A stretch of DNA of 64,000 bases from Paenalcaligenes suwonensis (GTDB taxonomy: Bacteria > Pseudomonadota > Gammaproteobacteria > Burkholderiales > Burkholderiaceae_B), in contig NZ_JAANPV010000007.1 in the NCBI RefSeq assembly GCF_011290505.1, positions 62,001-126,000 of the forward strand, in the 5' to 3' direction. This document shows positions 39,133 through 48,320 of this stretch, piece by piece (position 1 is the stretch's first letter; each line of letters starts with the position of its first letter). Both the position numbers and the translations under genes were made by a program. The notes under the pieces were generated by a model. It was not told the DNA's origin. It searched no databases and saw only the letters and a program-made list of their open reading frames with translations.

Positions 39133-40101
39133 ATGATTGATAACTTGGGCAGTATTGGCGTATTTGTGCGCGTAGCAGAAAAGCTGGGATTTTCTACCGT
39201 AGCACGTGAGTTAGGGTTGTCGCCGTCAGCAGTAGGTAAAGCCATATGCCGCTTAGAAGACCGCTTAGGCGTACGCTTATTTCATCGCAGCACACGAACC
39301 TTGGCGTTAACAGCGGATGGCGAACGCTTTCTTGAGCGATGCTTGCGCATTATGGCGGAAGTAGAAGCTGCCGAGCTAGAAATGACCAATGCCAGCGAAA
39401 CGCCACACGGCAAATTACGAGTAAGCCTGCCCAAATACAGCAGCTTATTTCAACCGGCTATTGCCCGTTTTATGCAACGCTATCCCGACGTGGAACTGGA
39501 TCTGGACTTCTCTGACCACATTGTCGATGTCATTGGTGATGGCTTTGACGCGGCCATACGCACGGGTACACTCACAGACTCCAGTTTAAAACGACGTAAA
39601 ATTGGCGAACTACGTCGTGTGCTTGTGGGTTCCCCCCTTTATTTAGCCCAGCATGGACGCCCCCAACACCCAGCAGACTTGCTCGCGCACACCTGTTTGC
39701 ACTACCGTTTTCCCACCAATGGCCGTCTAGAACCTTGGCCCTTACCCCCTGACGCCGATGGCAACGCTTTAGAGCTACCCCGATCTTTTGTCTGCAATAG
39801 CATAGAGATGCGCACACACTTGGTATTAAATGGCCAAGGACTTGCCTGCTTGCCAGACTTTAGCGTGGCCGACTATGTACAAACAGGGCAACTACACACC
39901 ATCTTAGAAGACAGTATTCACGACACCCCTATTGCGATCTGGATAGTGTGGCCCTCTAGCCGTGATTTATCCCCAAAACTACGGGCGTTTATTGACAGCA
40001 TCAGTGAAACAGCCTTGGGGATCAGCGGCGCATTAGCTGTGCTGTATGATGAGCTCGGCCAGCAGACCCGCAGCAATCGCCATCATACAAAAACCAGATA
40101 A
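39133..40101 (+). CDS. LysR-family transcriptional regulator
   Basis: 322 residues. An N-terminal winged helix-turn-helix (residues 4-62; FVRVAEKLGFSTVARELGLSPSAVGKAICRLEDRLGVRLFHRSTRTLALTADG in outline) is followed by a periplasmic-binding-protein-like effector domain. It is divergent from the MFS gene, the usual layout for a LysR regulator and its target. The last 23 codons overlap the 3' end of the convergent lysE-like gene, giving a tail slightly longer than usual. The effector is unknown. Confidence 0.9.
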   Translation: MIDNLGSIGVFVRVAEKLGFSTVARELGLSPSAVGKAICRLEDRLGVRLFHRSTRTLALTADGERFLERCLRIMAEVEAAELEMTNASETPHGKLRVSLPKYSSLFQPAIARFMQRYPDVELDLDFSDHIVDVIGDGFDAAIRTGTLTDSSLKRRKIGELRRVLVGSPLYLAQHGRPQHPADLLAHTCLHYRFPTNGRLEPWPLPPDADGNALELPRSFVCNSIEMRTHLVLNGQGLACLPDFSVADYVQTGQLHTILEDSIHDTPIAIWIVWPSSRDLSPKLRAFIDSISETALGISGALAVLYDELGQQTRSNRHHTKTR

Positions 40102-40659
40102 CTGACTAACCTTATGTGCCATTTCAGGCCTGGTTTGCAACACCGCTTGCGAGCTATAGCCCACCAACAAATACACCGCACCACAACTGACCAAATGTAT
40201 ACCGCCTAAGGTCAGCATTTGTACAGACAAGGGCCAGTTGCTGGCAGGATCTGCAAACTGTGGGAACAAGGCTAGAAACAATAAAAACACTTTAGGGTTT
40301 AAACCGCTCACCCCTATGCCTTTAACGATCCACTGCAAACGGCGATCAGGCGCATTACTGAACTCTGCCAGTGGCGACACAGGGTGGCGAATCATCCCCA
40401 CACCTAACCACAGCAAATACATCGCCCCCACAATGGTTACCGTATCTAGCGCATAGGGAATATCCGCTACCAATGCCCCTACCCCGGCGGCTACCAACCC
40501 TGTAACAGCCAAGTGCCCCAACAACATACCACTCACCGCAGGGGCCACCACCGTCTTACCCCGAATACCGGCTGAAATCGCATAGGCCCAGTCCATACCA
40601 GGCACAATCACCAACAAAAAAGACACCAGCCAAAACGACGCCAAAATGCTGAACGACAC
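40033..40659 (-). CDS. LysE/RhtB-family amino-acid exporter
   Basis: 208 residues, six predicted helices. Family marks are VIVPGMDWAYAISAGIRGKTVV near residue 18, GAMYLLWLGVGMIRHP near 80, and GIGVSGLNPKVFLLFLALFPQF near 114. These proteins export amino acids such as lysine, threonine or homoserine lactone. It is divergent from the Lrp-type regulator 40776-41228, a common exporter-regulator pairing. The 3' end overlaps the LysR gene by 69 bp. Confidence 0.88.
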   Translation of the reverse strand: MSFSILASFWLVSFLLVIVPGMDWAYAISAGIRGKTVVAPAVSGMLLGHLAVTGLVAAGVGALVADIPYALDTVTIVGAMYLLWLGVGMIRHPVSPLAEFSNAPDRRLQWIVKGIGVSGLNPKVFLLFLALFPQFADPASNWPLSVQMLTLGGIHLVSCGAVYLLVGYSSQAVLQTRPEMAHKVSQLSGFCMMAIAAGLLAELIIQHS

Positions 40660-40775
40660 ACTAACCTCTATTGATTAAACACACTCAAAAATTAATAGGA
40701 AGAATATCCCCAATCCATTAGAATGTGCTTTCAAATAAAGACTAAATACAGCATATTTTTAGAAGAAAATTGCAA

Positions 40776-41228
40776 ATGGATGACTTTGACAAGAAGATTC
40801 TTGCTGAACTTCAATCCGATGGCCGTTTAACCATCACCGAACTGGCAGAACGGGTAGGTTTAAGCCTGTCCCCCTGCCACCGTCGCTTAAAGGCATTAGA
40901 GCAATCTGGCGCCATACGTGACTACCGTGCACAGTTGAATCCACTCGCCCTAGGTTTAGGATTTTCAGCTGTAGTATTTGTGACCATGCGTGATGGTAAC
41001 CAAGAAAACATCAACCGTTTTGAAGCCGCCGTCATCGATATTCCGCAGATCATCGAAGCTAAGCGTTTGTTTGGTGACCCAGACTACATGCTGCAAATTG
41101 TCGTTAAAGATTTAGAAGCCTACCAAGTACTGTATGACCGACAGCTATCTGCCATGCCGGGGGTGCAGCGCTTAACATCTACGTTGGTGATGAAGAATTT
41201 GGTGCAGAATCGGGAACTGCCGTTGTAA
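40776..41228 (+). CDS. Lrp/AsnC-family transcriptional regulator
   Basis: 150 residues from ATG 40776 (MDDFDKKILAELQSDGRLTI); an in-frame TTG two codons earlier is unlikely. The N-terminal helix-turn-helix (residues 3-60) contains LSLSPCHRRLKALEQSG, and the C-terminal half is the RAM/ACT-like ligand domain with FGDPDYMLQIVVKDLEAYQ. It is divergent from the LysE exporter, which it probably controls in response to an amino acid. Confidence 0.92.
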   Translation: MDDFDKKILAELQSDGRLTITELAERVGLSLSPCHRRLKALEQSGAIRDYRAQLNPLALGLGFSAVVFVTMRDGNQENINRFEAAVIDIPQIIEAKRLFGDPDYMLQIVVKDLEAYQVLYDRQLSAMPGVQRLTSTLVMKNLVQNRELPL

Positions 41229-41237
41229 GCACCATAA

Positions 41238-41265
41238 GAAATGGCCCACATTTGTGAGCCATTTC
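41238..41265. terminator. Stem-loop between the Lrp gene and the catabolic operon end
   Basis: An 8-bp stem (41238-41245 with 41258-41265), with a further CACA/TGTG pairing inside, lies between two converging genes. It has no U-run, so termination by it alone is uncertain. Confidence 0.4.
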
Positions 41266-41284
41266 ATACCTGCTACCATACATC

Positions 41285-42037
41285 TTATACAGCGGCATCC
41301 ACCAACGCATGCACTAACTCATCTTTACGCACCTGCGGTGAGGGATAAGCATGCCTACTGTGAGTCAGTTTTAAGCTTAGCAACGTTTCCGCCAACTTAT
41401 AACTGAATGGCCCTGGGTTAATCAGTGGTACAGGCAAATGCTCGGCCAAATACTTTGCGGCTAAGTGCATGGTAGTAGAACCCAAACAAATTACCTCTGC
41501 ACCATCTTCTTCCACGCAACGCATTGCTGTTTCTAGCATACGTGGAAATACCGTATCTTCTTTGCCCTCAGTAAGATTGACAAAGTCAGGCTCAATATCA
41601 AAGGAACGTACAGAAGCACATTGGCGTTCTAAGCCATACTCTCTGATTACTTTCTTATAACGTGGCAAGGCGGGTTTCCATTGAGCCAATACGGAAAAAC
41701 TATTACCTAAGGTCAAGGCATACAACATAGACGCTTTACCTGGGCCTATGACAGGAATACTCAACACAGAGCGTAGCGCCGCCATACCCGAATCACTCAT
41801 GGTATCGATCACTACCGCATCAAAACCTTCTTTCTCTGCATCCACAGCGGCTTCATAAATACCTATATCCGCCAATAGCCAATCGTGATGCGACATAAAG
41901 GAGGTAGAACCTACACGTACAGGCCTATAGACCAATTCTGTACTAGGATCTAGCTCTACGTGCTGACCTTGTGCTGCACGACGCGCGACGCCTTCCTCAT
42001 CTAAAGGAAAGGGGTTAATTACCAATATTCTGGACAT
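41285..42037 (-). CDS. Asp/Glu/hydantoin racemase-fold protein lacking catalytic cysteines (copy 2)
   Basis: 250 residues, last gene of the catabolic operon. The fold is recognised from RILVINPFPLDEEG at the start, GFDAVVIDTMSDSGMAALRS near residue 75, PVIGPGKASML, and EEDGAEVICLGSTTMHLAA near 190. In hydantoin and glutamate racemases the two catalytic Cys lie in the segments corresponding to DTMSDSG and LGSTTM; here they are Thr and Ser. A racemase mechanism is therefore unlikely. The fold also includes maleate isomerase and decarboxylases, which use one or two Cys, so the activity is open. It is a paralogue of the gene just upstream. Confidence 0.8.
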   Translation of the reverse strand: MSRILVINPFPLDEEGVARRAAQGQHVELDPSTELVYRPVRVGSTSFMSHHDWLLADIGIYEAAVDAEKEGFDAVVIDTMSDSGMAALRSVLSIPVIGPGKASMLYALTLGNSFSVLAQWKPALPRYKKVIREYGLERQCASVRSFDIEPDFVNLTEGKEDTVFPRMLETAMRCVEEDGAEVICLGSTTMHLAAKYLAEHLPVPLINPGPFSYKLAETLLSLKLTHSRHAYPSPQVRKDELVHALVDAAV

Positions 42038-42051
42038 AATCTGCTCCTGCG

Positions 42052-42801
42052 TTATAGCGCTAGGCCCATGGCCTTATAGGTGTCTAAGCGCGGTGCCAGT
42101 GGTTCAGGGTATGTGGCACGACTGTGTGACAACCCTAGCTGCAGCGCATTCTGCGCTAAGCGATAGGACAAAGGCCCTGGGTTAATCACAGGCACTGGCA
42201 ACTGCTGAGCTAAGTAGGCGTGGGCCTCATGCATAGTCGTCGAGCCCAGCACAATTACGTCCGCACCATCCTCTTCTATACAGCGTAAGGCCACATCGCG
42301 TAGTACCGGAAACACTTCAGCTTCCCTACCGCCCAATAACACCTGATTGTTAGGCACTAGATTCGCGGCGCGCATGGATGCACATTTATGCGCCAAGCCT
42401 AACTCAGCCAGTATTTTGCGATACAGCGGATTCCATCTGTCCCACATAGAGAGGATAGAAAAGCTATCCCCTAACATTAGGGCTGTAAGCATGGCGTGGC
42501 GCCCTGCACCGATCACAGGAATTGTGAGTACCGAACGTAATACGGCCATACCAGCATCACTAACCGTATCAATGCACAGCGCATCATAGCCAGCTTCTTC
42601 GGCTGCCAACCCTGCTTCCATCATGCCTATATCAGCCAACAAAGCATCTTGCTGGCTCACATAGTTGGCAGGTGCAATACGTACTGCGTTGAATTCAAAC
42701 TGTATGCCCGGCCCCAAACTCACCGCTTGCAGCTGTTGCTCACGTTTACGCAAGTTTGTTTCATCCATCGGAAATGGCACTAATACCAGAACTTTATACA
42801 T
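42052..42801 (-). CDS. Asp/Glu/hydantoin racemase-fold protein lacking catalytic cysteines (copy 1)
   Basis: 249 residues from ATG 42801, preceded by GGAG at the right distance; an ATG four codons earlier overlaps that ribosome site. It is homologous to the following gene throughout (YDALCIDTVSDAGMAVLRSVL; ADVIVLGSTTMHEAHAYL; PVPVINPGPLSYRLAQ). As in that copy, both positions of the catalytic Cys pair are Thr and Ser. Being kept as two diverged copies suggests a hetero-oligomer or two related substrates. It lies 38 bp after the lyase gene. Confidence 0.8.
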   Translation of the reverse strand: MYKVLVLVPFPMDETNLRKREQQLQAVSLGPGIQFEFNAVRIAPANYVSQQDALLADIGMMEAGLAAEEAGYDALCIDTVSDAGMAVLRSVLTIPVIGAGRHAMLTALMLGDSFSILSMWDRWNPLYRKILAELGLAHKCASMRAANLVPNNQVLLGGREAEVFPVLRDVALRCIEEDGADVIVLGSTTMHEAHAYLAQQLPVPVINPGPLSYRLAQNALQLGLSHSRATYPEPLAPRLDTYKAMGLAL

Positions 42802-42839
42802 GGTTGTCTCCATTATTATGGTGCTGCTATCTGTATCTG

Positions 42840-43706
42840 TTATTGCGCATTTGCCTCGAAACGCTTACCGTGCTCCAACATTTCAGGCGTGCCTATCAAG
42901 GCATTCAAACCATTCAAGTCCAACATGCGGTCTTTAAAAGGCATGTTGCTTAAATTCAAGTGTAGTGAGTCATAATATTGATCGGCTGTTTTGGCGAGCG
43001 CCCTAGCAATGCCACCCGGGAAAATCACGATTTGAAAGCCCAGCTCACCCAGCTCAGGCGCCGTATACATAGGCGTTGAGCCGCCCTCTACCATGTTGGC
43101 TAACAAGGGCAACCTCGTACCAAAACGCTGGCAAATAGCTTGCAATTGTTCTTGATTCGCTGGCGCCTCTACAAATAACACATCGGCACCCGCTTCCACG
43201 TAGCGCTCTGCGCGGTCTAGTGCAGCCTCAAAACCCTCTACCGCGATGGCATCAGTGCGCGCAATAATAAGGGTCTGATCACTATGACGCGCATCGACAG
43301 CCGCTTTGATTTTCCCAACCATCTCGGCTGCACTGACTACCGCTTTCCCAGCCAAATGCCCGCAACGTTTGGGTAAACTTTGGTCTTCTAGCTGTAGTGC
43401 ATTCGCACCCGCCCTTTCATACATGCGTACTGTACGCTGCACATTCAACGCGTTACCGTGACCATTATCAGCATCTACAATTAAGGGGCTACTCACACGG
43501 TCGCGTATCAACTCTATGGTCGACACTACTTCGGTCATGGTGACTAAGCCTATGTCAGGCCTCCCCAACTTACTGTAGGCAATACCTGCACCAGACAGGT
43601 ACAAGGCTTTAAAGCCGTAGCGCTCAGCGATCAAAGCCGTCAACGCATCGTACACACCCGGCGCAATGATTTGCTCGCCACGTTGCAAAATCTGTTTTAG
43701 TGTCAT
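42840..43706 (-). CDS. Isocitrate lyase/PEP mutase superfamily lyase
   Basis: 288 residues, TIM-barrel. The active-site loop KRCGHLAGK near residue 112 carries the catalytic Cys of true lyases (KKCGH in isocitrate and methylisocitrate lyases). DADNGHGNALNVQRTV near 80 supplies metal ligands, and LIIARTDAIAVEG follows. Such enzymes cleave 2-hydroxy-dicarboxylates: 2-methylisocitrate to pyruvate and succinate, or 2,3-dimethylmalate to pyruvate and propionate. No 2-methylcitrate genes are adjacent. Its place beside a LeuCD-type hydro-lyase suggests cleavage of a substituted malate made by that enzyme. Confidence 0.87.
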   Translation of the reverse strand: MTLKQILQRGEQIIAPGVYDALTALIAERYGFKALYLSGAGIAYSKLGRPDIGLVTMTEVVSTIELIRDRVSSPLIVDADNGHGNALNVQRTVRMYERAGANALQLEDQSLPKRCGHLAGKAVVSAAEMVGKIKAAVDARHSDQTLIIARTDAIAVEGFEAALDRAERYVEAGADVLFVEAPANQEQLQAICQRFGTRLPLLANMVEGGSTPMYTAPELGELGFQIVIFPGGIARALAKTADQYYDSLHLNLSNMPFKDRMLDLNGLNALIGTPEMLEHGKRFEANAQ

Positions 43707-43727
43707 GATTCTTCCTTTTTTGTGGTC

Positions 43728-44426
43728 TTACAAACCAAGATAAGTACGTCTAAGCTCAGGGTCCATTGCTACGGACTCGGCATCACCCGACAATGCCACG
43801 CGCCCATTCTCGATAATGTAAGCACGATGCGCTAACTCTAATGACTGCACCACATTTTGCTCTACCAGCATGATGGTCAGCCCTTCCTGATTCAAGCGCT
43901 GTATAAGGGCAAACATTTCTTCCACCAATAAAGGGGAAAGCCCCAATGACGGCTCATCCAGTATGAGAAAATCTGGCTCGGCCATCATGCCCCTACCTAT
44001 GGCCAACATCTGCTGCTCACCACCTGATAACGTGCCTGCTTTCTGGTTAATACGTTCACGCAACCGAGGAAATAAGTCATAGATGCGCTCAAGATTGCGC
44101 TGCTTATTGGCTTGCCCACGCAAGTAAGCACCCAGCTCTAAGTTTTCATGTACCGCCAGATTAGGGAATATCTTTCTACCCTCAGGCACATGAATCAAAC
44201 CCGCTTTAACAATGTGCTCACTGTTTTTGGGTAATGCTGCACCTTTGAAATCAATGCTCCCTGCATTCACCTTCAACATTCCAGACAGCACCATGTTTAG
44301 TGTGGTTTTGCCTACGCCGTTTGCTCCCAAAACCGCCACTATTTCGCCGGCCTTTACGTGCAAATCGATTCCGCGCAGTACTTCCACGGCGCCATACCCC
44401 GCTTTGAGCGCTTTAATCTCAAGCAT
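43728..44426 (-). CDS. livF: Branched-chain-amino-acid-type ABC transporter ATPase (LivF)
   Basis: 232 residues from ATG 44426; the open frame to 44462 adds residues inside livG. Walker A is GANGVGKTT near residue 36, the signature is LSGGEQQML near 133, and Walker B is FLILDEPSLGL. It pairs with LivG to drive the importer. The start overlaps the livG stop by 8 bp. Confidence 0.93.
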   Translation of the reverse strand: MLEIKALKAGYGAVEVLRGIDLHVKAGEIVAVLGANGVGKTTLNMVLSGMLKVNAGSIDFKGAALPKNSEHIVKAGLIHVPEGRKIFPNLAVHENLELGAYLRGQANKQRNLERIYDLFPRLRERINQKAGTLSGGEQQMLAIGRGMMAEPDFLILDEPSLGLSPLLVEEMFALIQRLNQEGLTIMLVEQNVVQSLELAHRAYIIENGRVALSGDAESVAMDPELRRTYLGL

Positions 44427-45168
44427 GCTGTTGCTCCTGCTTCGCCAATCGGTTTGCAGCACCGTGGCCTAAATACGCCTCTATCACCAAGGGGTCACTC
44501 ACCACCGCACGTGGCTCACCTTGTGACACGATTTTCCCTTGTGCCAGTACATACAGGTAGTCACACAAACTCATCACTGCTTGCATGACATGCTCAATCA
44601 TCAAAACAGAGATACCCTCTGCCCTAATGCCTTCAATGACCGGAATGATGTCGCGAATTTCTGAAGGATTTAAACCCGCCAACACTTCATCTAGCAGCAA
44701 TAACTTAGGTTCTGTAGCCAGTGCCTTAGCCAACTCCAAGCGCTTACGACCCGCCACTGTTAACCCTGCTGCAGGACGATGCAGTGCATGCTCCAGCCCT
44801 ACTCTATGCGCCACATCACGTGCGACGGCTTCGGCTTCATCTCTATCTTTATGACGAAGAAAAGCGCCCACCACAATATTTTCTAAGGTGCTTAAACCAG
44901 CAAAAGGCTGCACGATCTGAAAAGTACGCCCCATTCCCATCTCGGCACGACGATGTGGCGGCATAGCAGTAATATCCACCCCGTCGTACATAACTCGACC
45001 GGTTGAGCACTTTAAAAATCCAGAAGCAACCGAAAACAGCGTTGTTTTACCCGCTCCATTAGGGCCAATTAAGCCAGTGATAGAGCCCTTCTTAACCTCT
45101 AGCGATGCATCATTAATAGCAACTAAACCGCCAAATCGCATCGTGATTGATTGTGCTTGCAAAATCAT
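44419..45168 (-). CDS. livG: Branched-chain-amino-acid-type ABC transporter ATPase (LivG)
   Basis: 249 residues. Walker A is GPNGAGKTTLFSVASG near residue 37. The signature is the variant LTVAGRKRLELAKAL near 139, and Walker B is LLLLDEVLAGLNPSE. The variant signature is known in a LivG subgroup linked to catabolic clusters rather than to amino-acid uptake, as I recall. Both ends overlap neighbours (ATGA with livM; 8 bp with livF). Confidence 0.93.
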   Translation of the reverse strand: MILQAQSITMRFGGLVAINDASLEVKKGSITGLIGPNGAGKTTLFSVASGFLKCSTGRVMYDGVDITAMPPHRRAEMGMGRTFQIVQPFAGLSTLENIVVGAFLRHKDRDEAEAVARDVAHRVGLEHALHRPAAGLTVAGRKRLELAKALATEPKLLLLDEVLAGLNPSEIRDIIPVIEGIRAEGISVLMIEHVMQAVMSLCDYLYVLAQGKIVSQGEPRAVVSDPLVIEAYLGHGAANRLAKQEQQHA

Positions 45169-46142
45169 GTGCGTTGCTCCTGTTCAGCTTTAGCAGAACG
45201 AATACGCCACTTACGCCCCAAGCCCAATAAGCCTTGCGGCAAAAAGCACACCGCCACAATCAATACGCCACCGTAAATCGCCATATCCACACCTGGGATT
45301 TCGCCGGTAAAGCTTTTGACACCCTCACCCAACAGATGCAATCCCAACACTCCTACTAATGGGCCAAACACCGTACCTAAGCCGCCAACCATACTGGCGA
45401 GCAGCACCTCTACCGATACCTTAGGCCCAAACGCCAAACTCGCATCTATATAGAGGAAATACTGCACATACAAACACCCAGCTGCCGCAGCTAAACCACC
45501 TGAAAGCGTGATCGCTTTTAATTTAACCTTCAGTACATTGATACCCAGAGCTTTTGCCGCATCTTCGTTCTCACGCACCGCTGCCAATTGCGCACCAAAG
45601 CGGGAGAATGAAATTTTGCGCACCACAATCAAACCTACACTTAACACCGCAACCGTTAACCAGTAAAAATACGTGCGATTAGAAAACTGCAAATGTTCAA
45701 AACCATAGTTAATCGGCAGCAATAGACCTGACGCACCACCCATTAACGGTGAAGCATTGGTGAGCACTCTAAACACCTCGGCAAACGCCAATGTCACCAG
45801 CGCAAAATAAGAACCTCGTAACCCAGCACGGAACGATAAGAAACCCACCAGCCAGCCTACTAAGGCACCCGCTGCGATCCCCACCAACAGACCACTCCAC
45901 GCCCCTAAGCCCAAATTCAATTGCCACAAACTAATGACATAAGCGCCTGTGCCAAAAAATGCCGCATGACCAAACGAAATTTGCCCTGCCATCCCACCCA
46001 GCACGTTCCAGCCCTGAGCAGCAATAGCAATAATCAGGGTGTAAATCATGAAGCTGATCACTACGTTTGAGGAGGAAAACCACGGTAGTGCGATCAACAA
46101 CACAATCACGGCGGCGATAGAGGAATACGCACTCAATTTCAT
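45165..46142 (-). CDS. livM: Branched-chain-amino-acid-type ABC transporter permease (LivM)
   Basis: 325 residues, about nine to ten helices. The family segment QISFGHAAFFGTGAY near residue 54 and the EAA-like loop RENEDAAKALGINVLKVKLKAI near 190 are present. The later segment SMVGGLGTVFGPLVG is also typical. It forms the membrane channel with LivH. The ATG overlaps the livH stop and its stop overlaps the livG ATG, so the importer genes are tightly coupled. Confidence 0.93.
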   Translation of the reverse strand: MKLSAYSSIAAVIVLLIALPWFSSSNVVISFMIYTLIIAIAAQGWNVLGGMAGQISFGHAAFFGTGAYVISLWQLNLGLGAWSGLLVGIAAGALVGWLVGFLSFRAGLRGSYFALVTLAFAEVFRVLTNASPLMGGASGLLLPINYGFEHLQFSNRTYFYWLTVAVLSVGLIVVRKISFSRFGAQLAAVRENEDAAKALGINVLKVKLKAITLSGGLAAAAGCLYVQYFLYIDASLAFGPKVSVEVLLASMVGGLGTVFGPLVGVLGLHLLGEGVKSFTGEIPGVDMAIYGGVLIVAVCFLPQGLLGLGRKWRIRSAKAEQEQRT

Positions 46143-47011
46143 GCTTTAGCTCCAAAAAAACCGGTGGGCTTAAACAGTAGAACCAGGATAAATGTGATGA
46201 AAATCCCAATCTGACCTAGGCTTTCACCTAAAAACAGGCCACATAAGCTTTCTACAATGCCAATAAAAATACCGCCTACCAGAGCCCCCACAATGGAGCC
46301 CATACCACCCAGTACCACCACCGTGAATGCGACTAATACAAAGGCACTACCAATGCTGGGGTACACATAAAACGTAGGGAGCAATAACGATGCCGACACT
46401 GCCAAACATGCGCACCCAATACCAAAGGTGACAGCATAAATATGCTTCACATTAATCCCAACCAAACTCGCGCCTAGCTTCTCTTTAGAAACAGCACGTA
46501 TGGCTTTGCCTGTATTGGTTTTTGCCAAGAACACCCACAACAAGGCAGCCGTCAGCACCGAGGCAAACAACCCAAACACACGAGCTTGCGAGAAAATAAA
46601 GGGGCCAAACTCAAATACATCAAAGGAGTAATCCGATGACAACGAACGCACATCTGATCTAAAAATCGCCAGCAACACGTTTTCAATCACGATGGATAAA
46701 CCCAAGGTGATAATCAGAATATTTTCATCCCTGCCATGACTGCCTGGGCCAATTAGAAAGCGCTGAATCACATAACCCACGATGAACAACGCGGGTACAA
46801 TGATAGGAAGCTGTATATACGGGTCTAAATTGAAATGCTGGTTCAACGATAGAACCAAGAACATGGATGCCGCTAACATGGCACCATGCGAAAAATTGAT
46901 GATGTGCAACACGCCATACACCAGCGTTAAGCCCAAGGCGATCAAAGCATAAATAGAGCCAGTCAGCACACCATTTAAAATTGCCTCGATTACGATACTC
47001 ATTGAGTACAT
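46139..47011 (-). CDS. livH: Branched-chain-amino-acid-type ABC transporter permease (LivH)
   Basis: 290 residues, about eight helices. LNGVLTGSIYALIALGLTLVYGVLHIINFSHG (residues 12-43) is the classic LivH start, and the cytoplasmic coupling loop is AIRAVSKEKLGASLVGIN near 170. VVLGGMGSIVGALVGG lies further on. The start at 47011 is favoured by a GAGAG ribosome site; a Met three codons later is possible. Confidence 0.92.
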   Translation of the reverse strand: MYSMSIVIEAILNGVLTGSIYALIALGLTLVYGVLHIINFSHGAMLAASMFLVLSLNQHFNLDPYIQLPIIVPALFIVGYVIQRFLIGPGSHGRDENILIITLGLSIVIENVLLAIFRSDVRSLSSDYSFDVFEFGPFIFSQARVFGLFASVLTAALLWVFLAKTNTGKAIRAVSKEKLGASLVGINVKHIYAVTFGIGCACLAVSASLLLPTFYVYPSIGSAFVLVAFTVVVLGGMGSIVGALVGGIFIGIVESLCGLFLGESLGQIGIFITFILVLLFKPTGFFGAKA

Positions 47012-47062
47012 AATTTTTATCTCTCATTGATGGGTATCCGTAGATACCCAGACCACTCTCAC

Positions 47063-48274
47063 TTACAACGGATAATTAGGTTTAGCATCCGCAAATTCCG
47101 ACGGATAAATCACCTTGATATCACCTTGCTGAACCTGCGTCACAACGGGTGCACCACCCATATTTTGGCCATCCACAAAGCGTGTTGGGCCATATGGCAT
47201 GATGTGACCATCAAACTGAGACGTCTGCAGTGCTTCAATCACCGCGATGCGATCCGCCTTGCCTGCACGCTCCAATGCGTCAGCCAGCAGCAAAACGTTG
47301 GAGTAATTCAGTGCAATGTTGTATGTCCACGTAGTGCCACTGTCTTCCACTTGCTTACGTAGCGCTTGAGCTTGCTCGTTACGTGGATCGCTCCAGTGGT
47401 TGCAGTCCATAATGTTCTCGGCTGCTTGTGGGAACTCTTTCACAAACCTGAAATTAGACGCAGCACCATTCAACACCGCATAAATCCCTTTGGCGCGTAC
47501 TCGCTGTTGCTGTAACGTACGCATCAACAATACGGTTTCACCGTAGTATGACGATGGGATAATCAGATCCGGGCGTAAGGATCGAATGCGCAATGCCACG
47601 TTAGACATGTCTCTGGCGGGTGTTGGGTGCGCGATCACATCTAAGATTTCAAAACCGTGTTTAGGCAACTCTGTTTGCATCAACTTAGCCAAACCTGAGC
47701 CAAACAAACCGTCTTCGTGCACCAACACCACCGTTTTGGCGGGGTTGCCAGCATACTCGTTCATGTTGACTAAGCTATCTATTGCTGACTGCGAACAAAT
47801 GCCAAAGCCCGGTGCAAACCTAAAGGTGTTTTTTAAGCCCCGTTGTACGATTTGGTCTGACACCCCCACATCCACCAAATAAGGAATGTCGTAGCGTGAA
47901 GCTGCTTGTGTAGCTGCCAAGCAAATGGGGCTAGCAAAACCACCCACGATGGCCACTACACCTTGATTATGCAGTTGCTCTACCTCTTGTACCGCAACCT
48001 CGGGGTTAGAGCGCGCATCGGCAAATACCATTTCCAATGGCGCACCACCCAACGCCTTAATACCACCCTGCGCATTAATGTGTGCGATGGCGAGCTCTGC
48101 GCCTAAGCGGCCCAAACCACCATCTTGCGCAAATGTGCCTGTGACGGGCTGTAGAATACCTACCTTAATGGGCTGTACAGACTGCGCTCTAGACAAACCT
48201 GGAACGCCTAACATCACGGCGCTGGCCATACCATACTTCAACACTTGTCTGCGTTTTTGATCAAATGTATTCAT
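47063..48274 (-). CDS. ABC transporter substrate-binding protein (LivK-type) with Tat-like signal
   Basis: 403 residues from ATG 48274, with AGGAG at the right distance; the open frame to 48334 is discounted. The signal sequence has a twin-arginine pattern, KRRQVLKYGMASAVMLG, with cleavage likely after SRAQ, suggesting export in folded form. The mature part is a type I periplasmic binding protein (IKVGILQPVTGTFAQDGGLGRLGAELAIAHINAQGG; ADARSNPEVAVQEV). It delivers the operon's substrate to LivHMGF. The ligand is unknown; such proteins also bind amides and aromatic acids. Confidence 0.9.
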   Translation of the reverse strand: MNTFDQKRRQVLKYGMASAVMLGVPGLSRAQSVQPIKVGILQPVTGTFAQDGGLGRLGAELAIAHINAQGGIKALGGAPLEMVFADARSNPEVAVQEVEQLHNQGVVAIVGGFASPICLAATQAASRYDIPYLVDVGVSDQIVQRGLKNTFRFAPGFGICSQSAIDSLVNMNEYAGNPAKTVVLVHEDGLFGSGLAKLMQTELPKHGFEILDVIAHPTPARDMSNVALRIRSLRPDLIIPSSYYGETVLLMRTLQQQRVRAKGIYAVLNGAASNFRFVKEFPQAAENIMDCNHWSDPRNEQAQALRKQVEDSGTTWTYNIALNYSNVLLLADALERAGKADRIAVIEALQTSQFDGHIMPYGPTRFVDGQNMGGAPVVTQVQQGDIKVIYPSEFADAKPNYPL

Positions 48275-48320
48275 TGTCTTATCTCCTGATTGGGTGCTCG
48301 GTAGCGCACACCCAGCTTTT

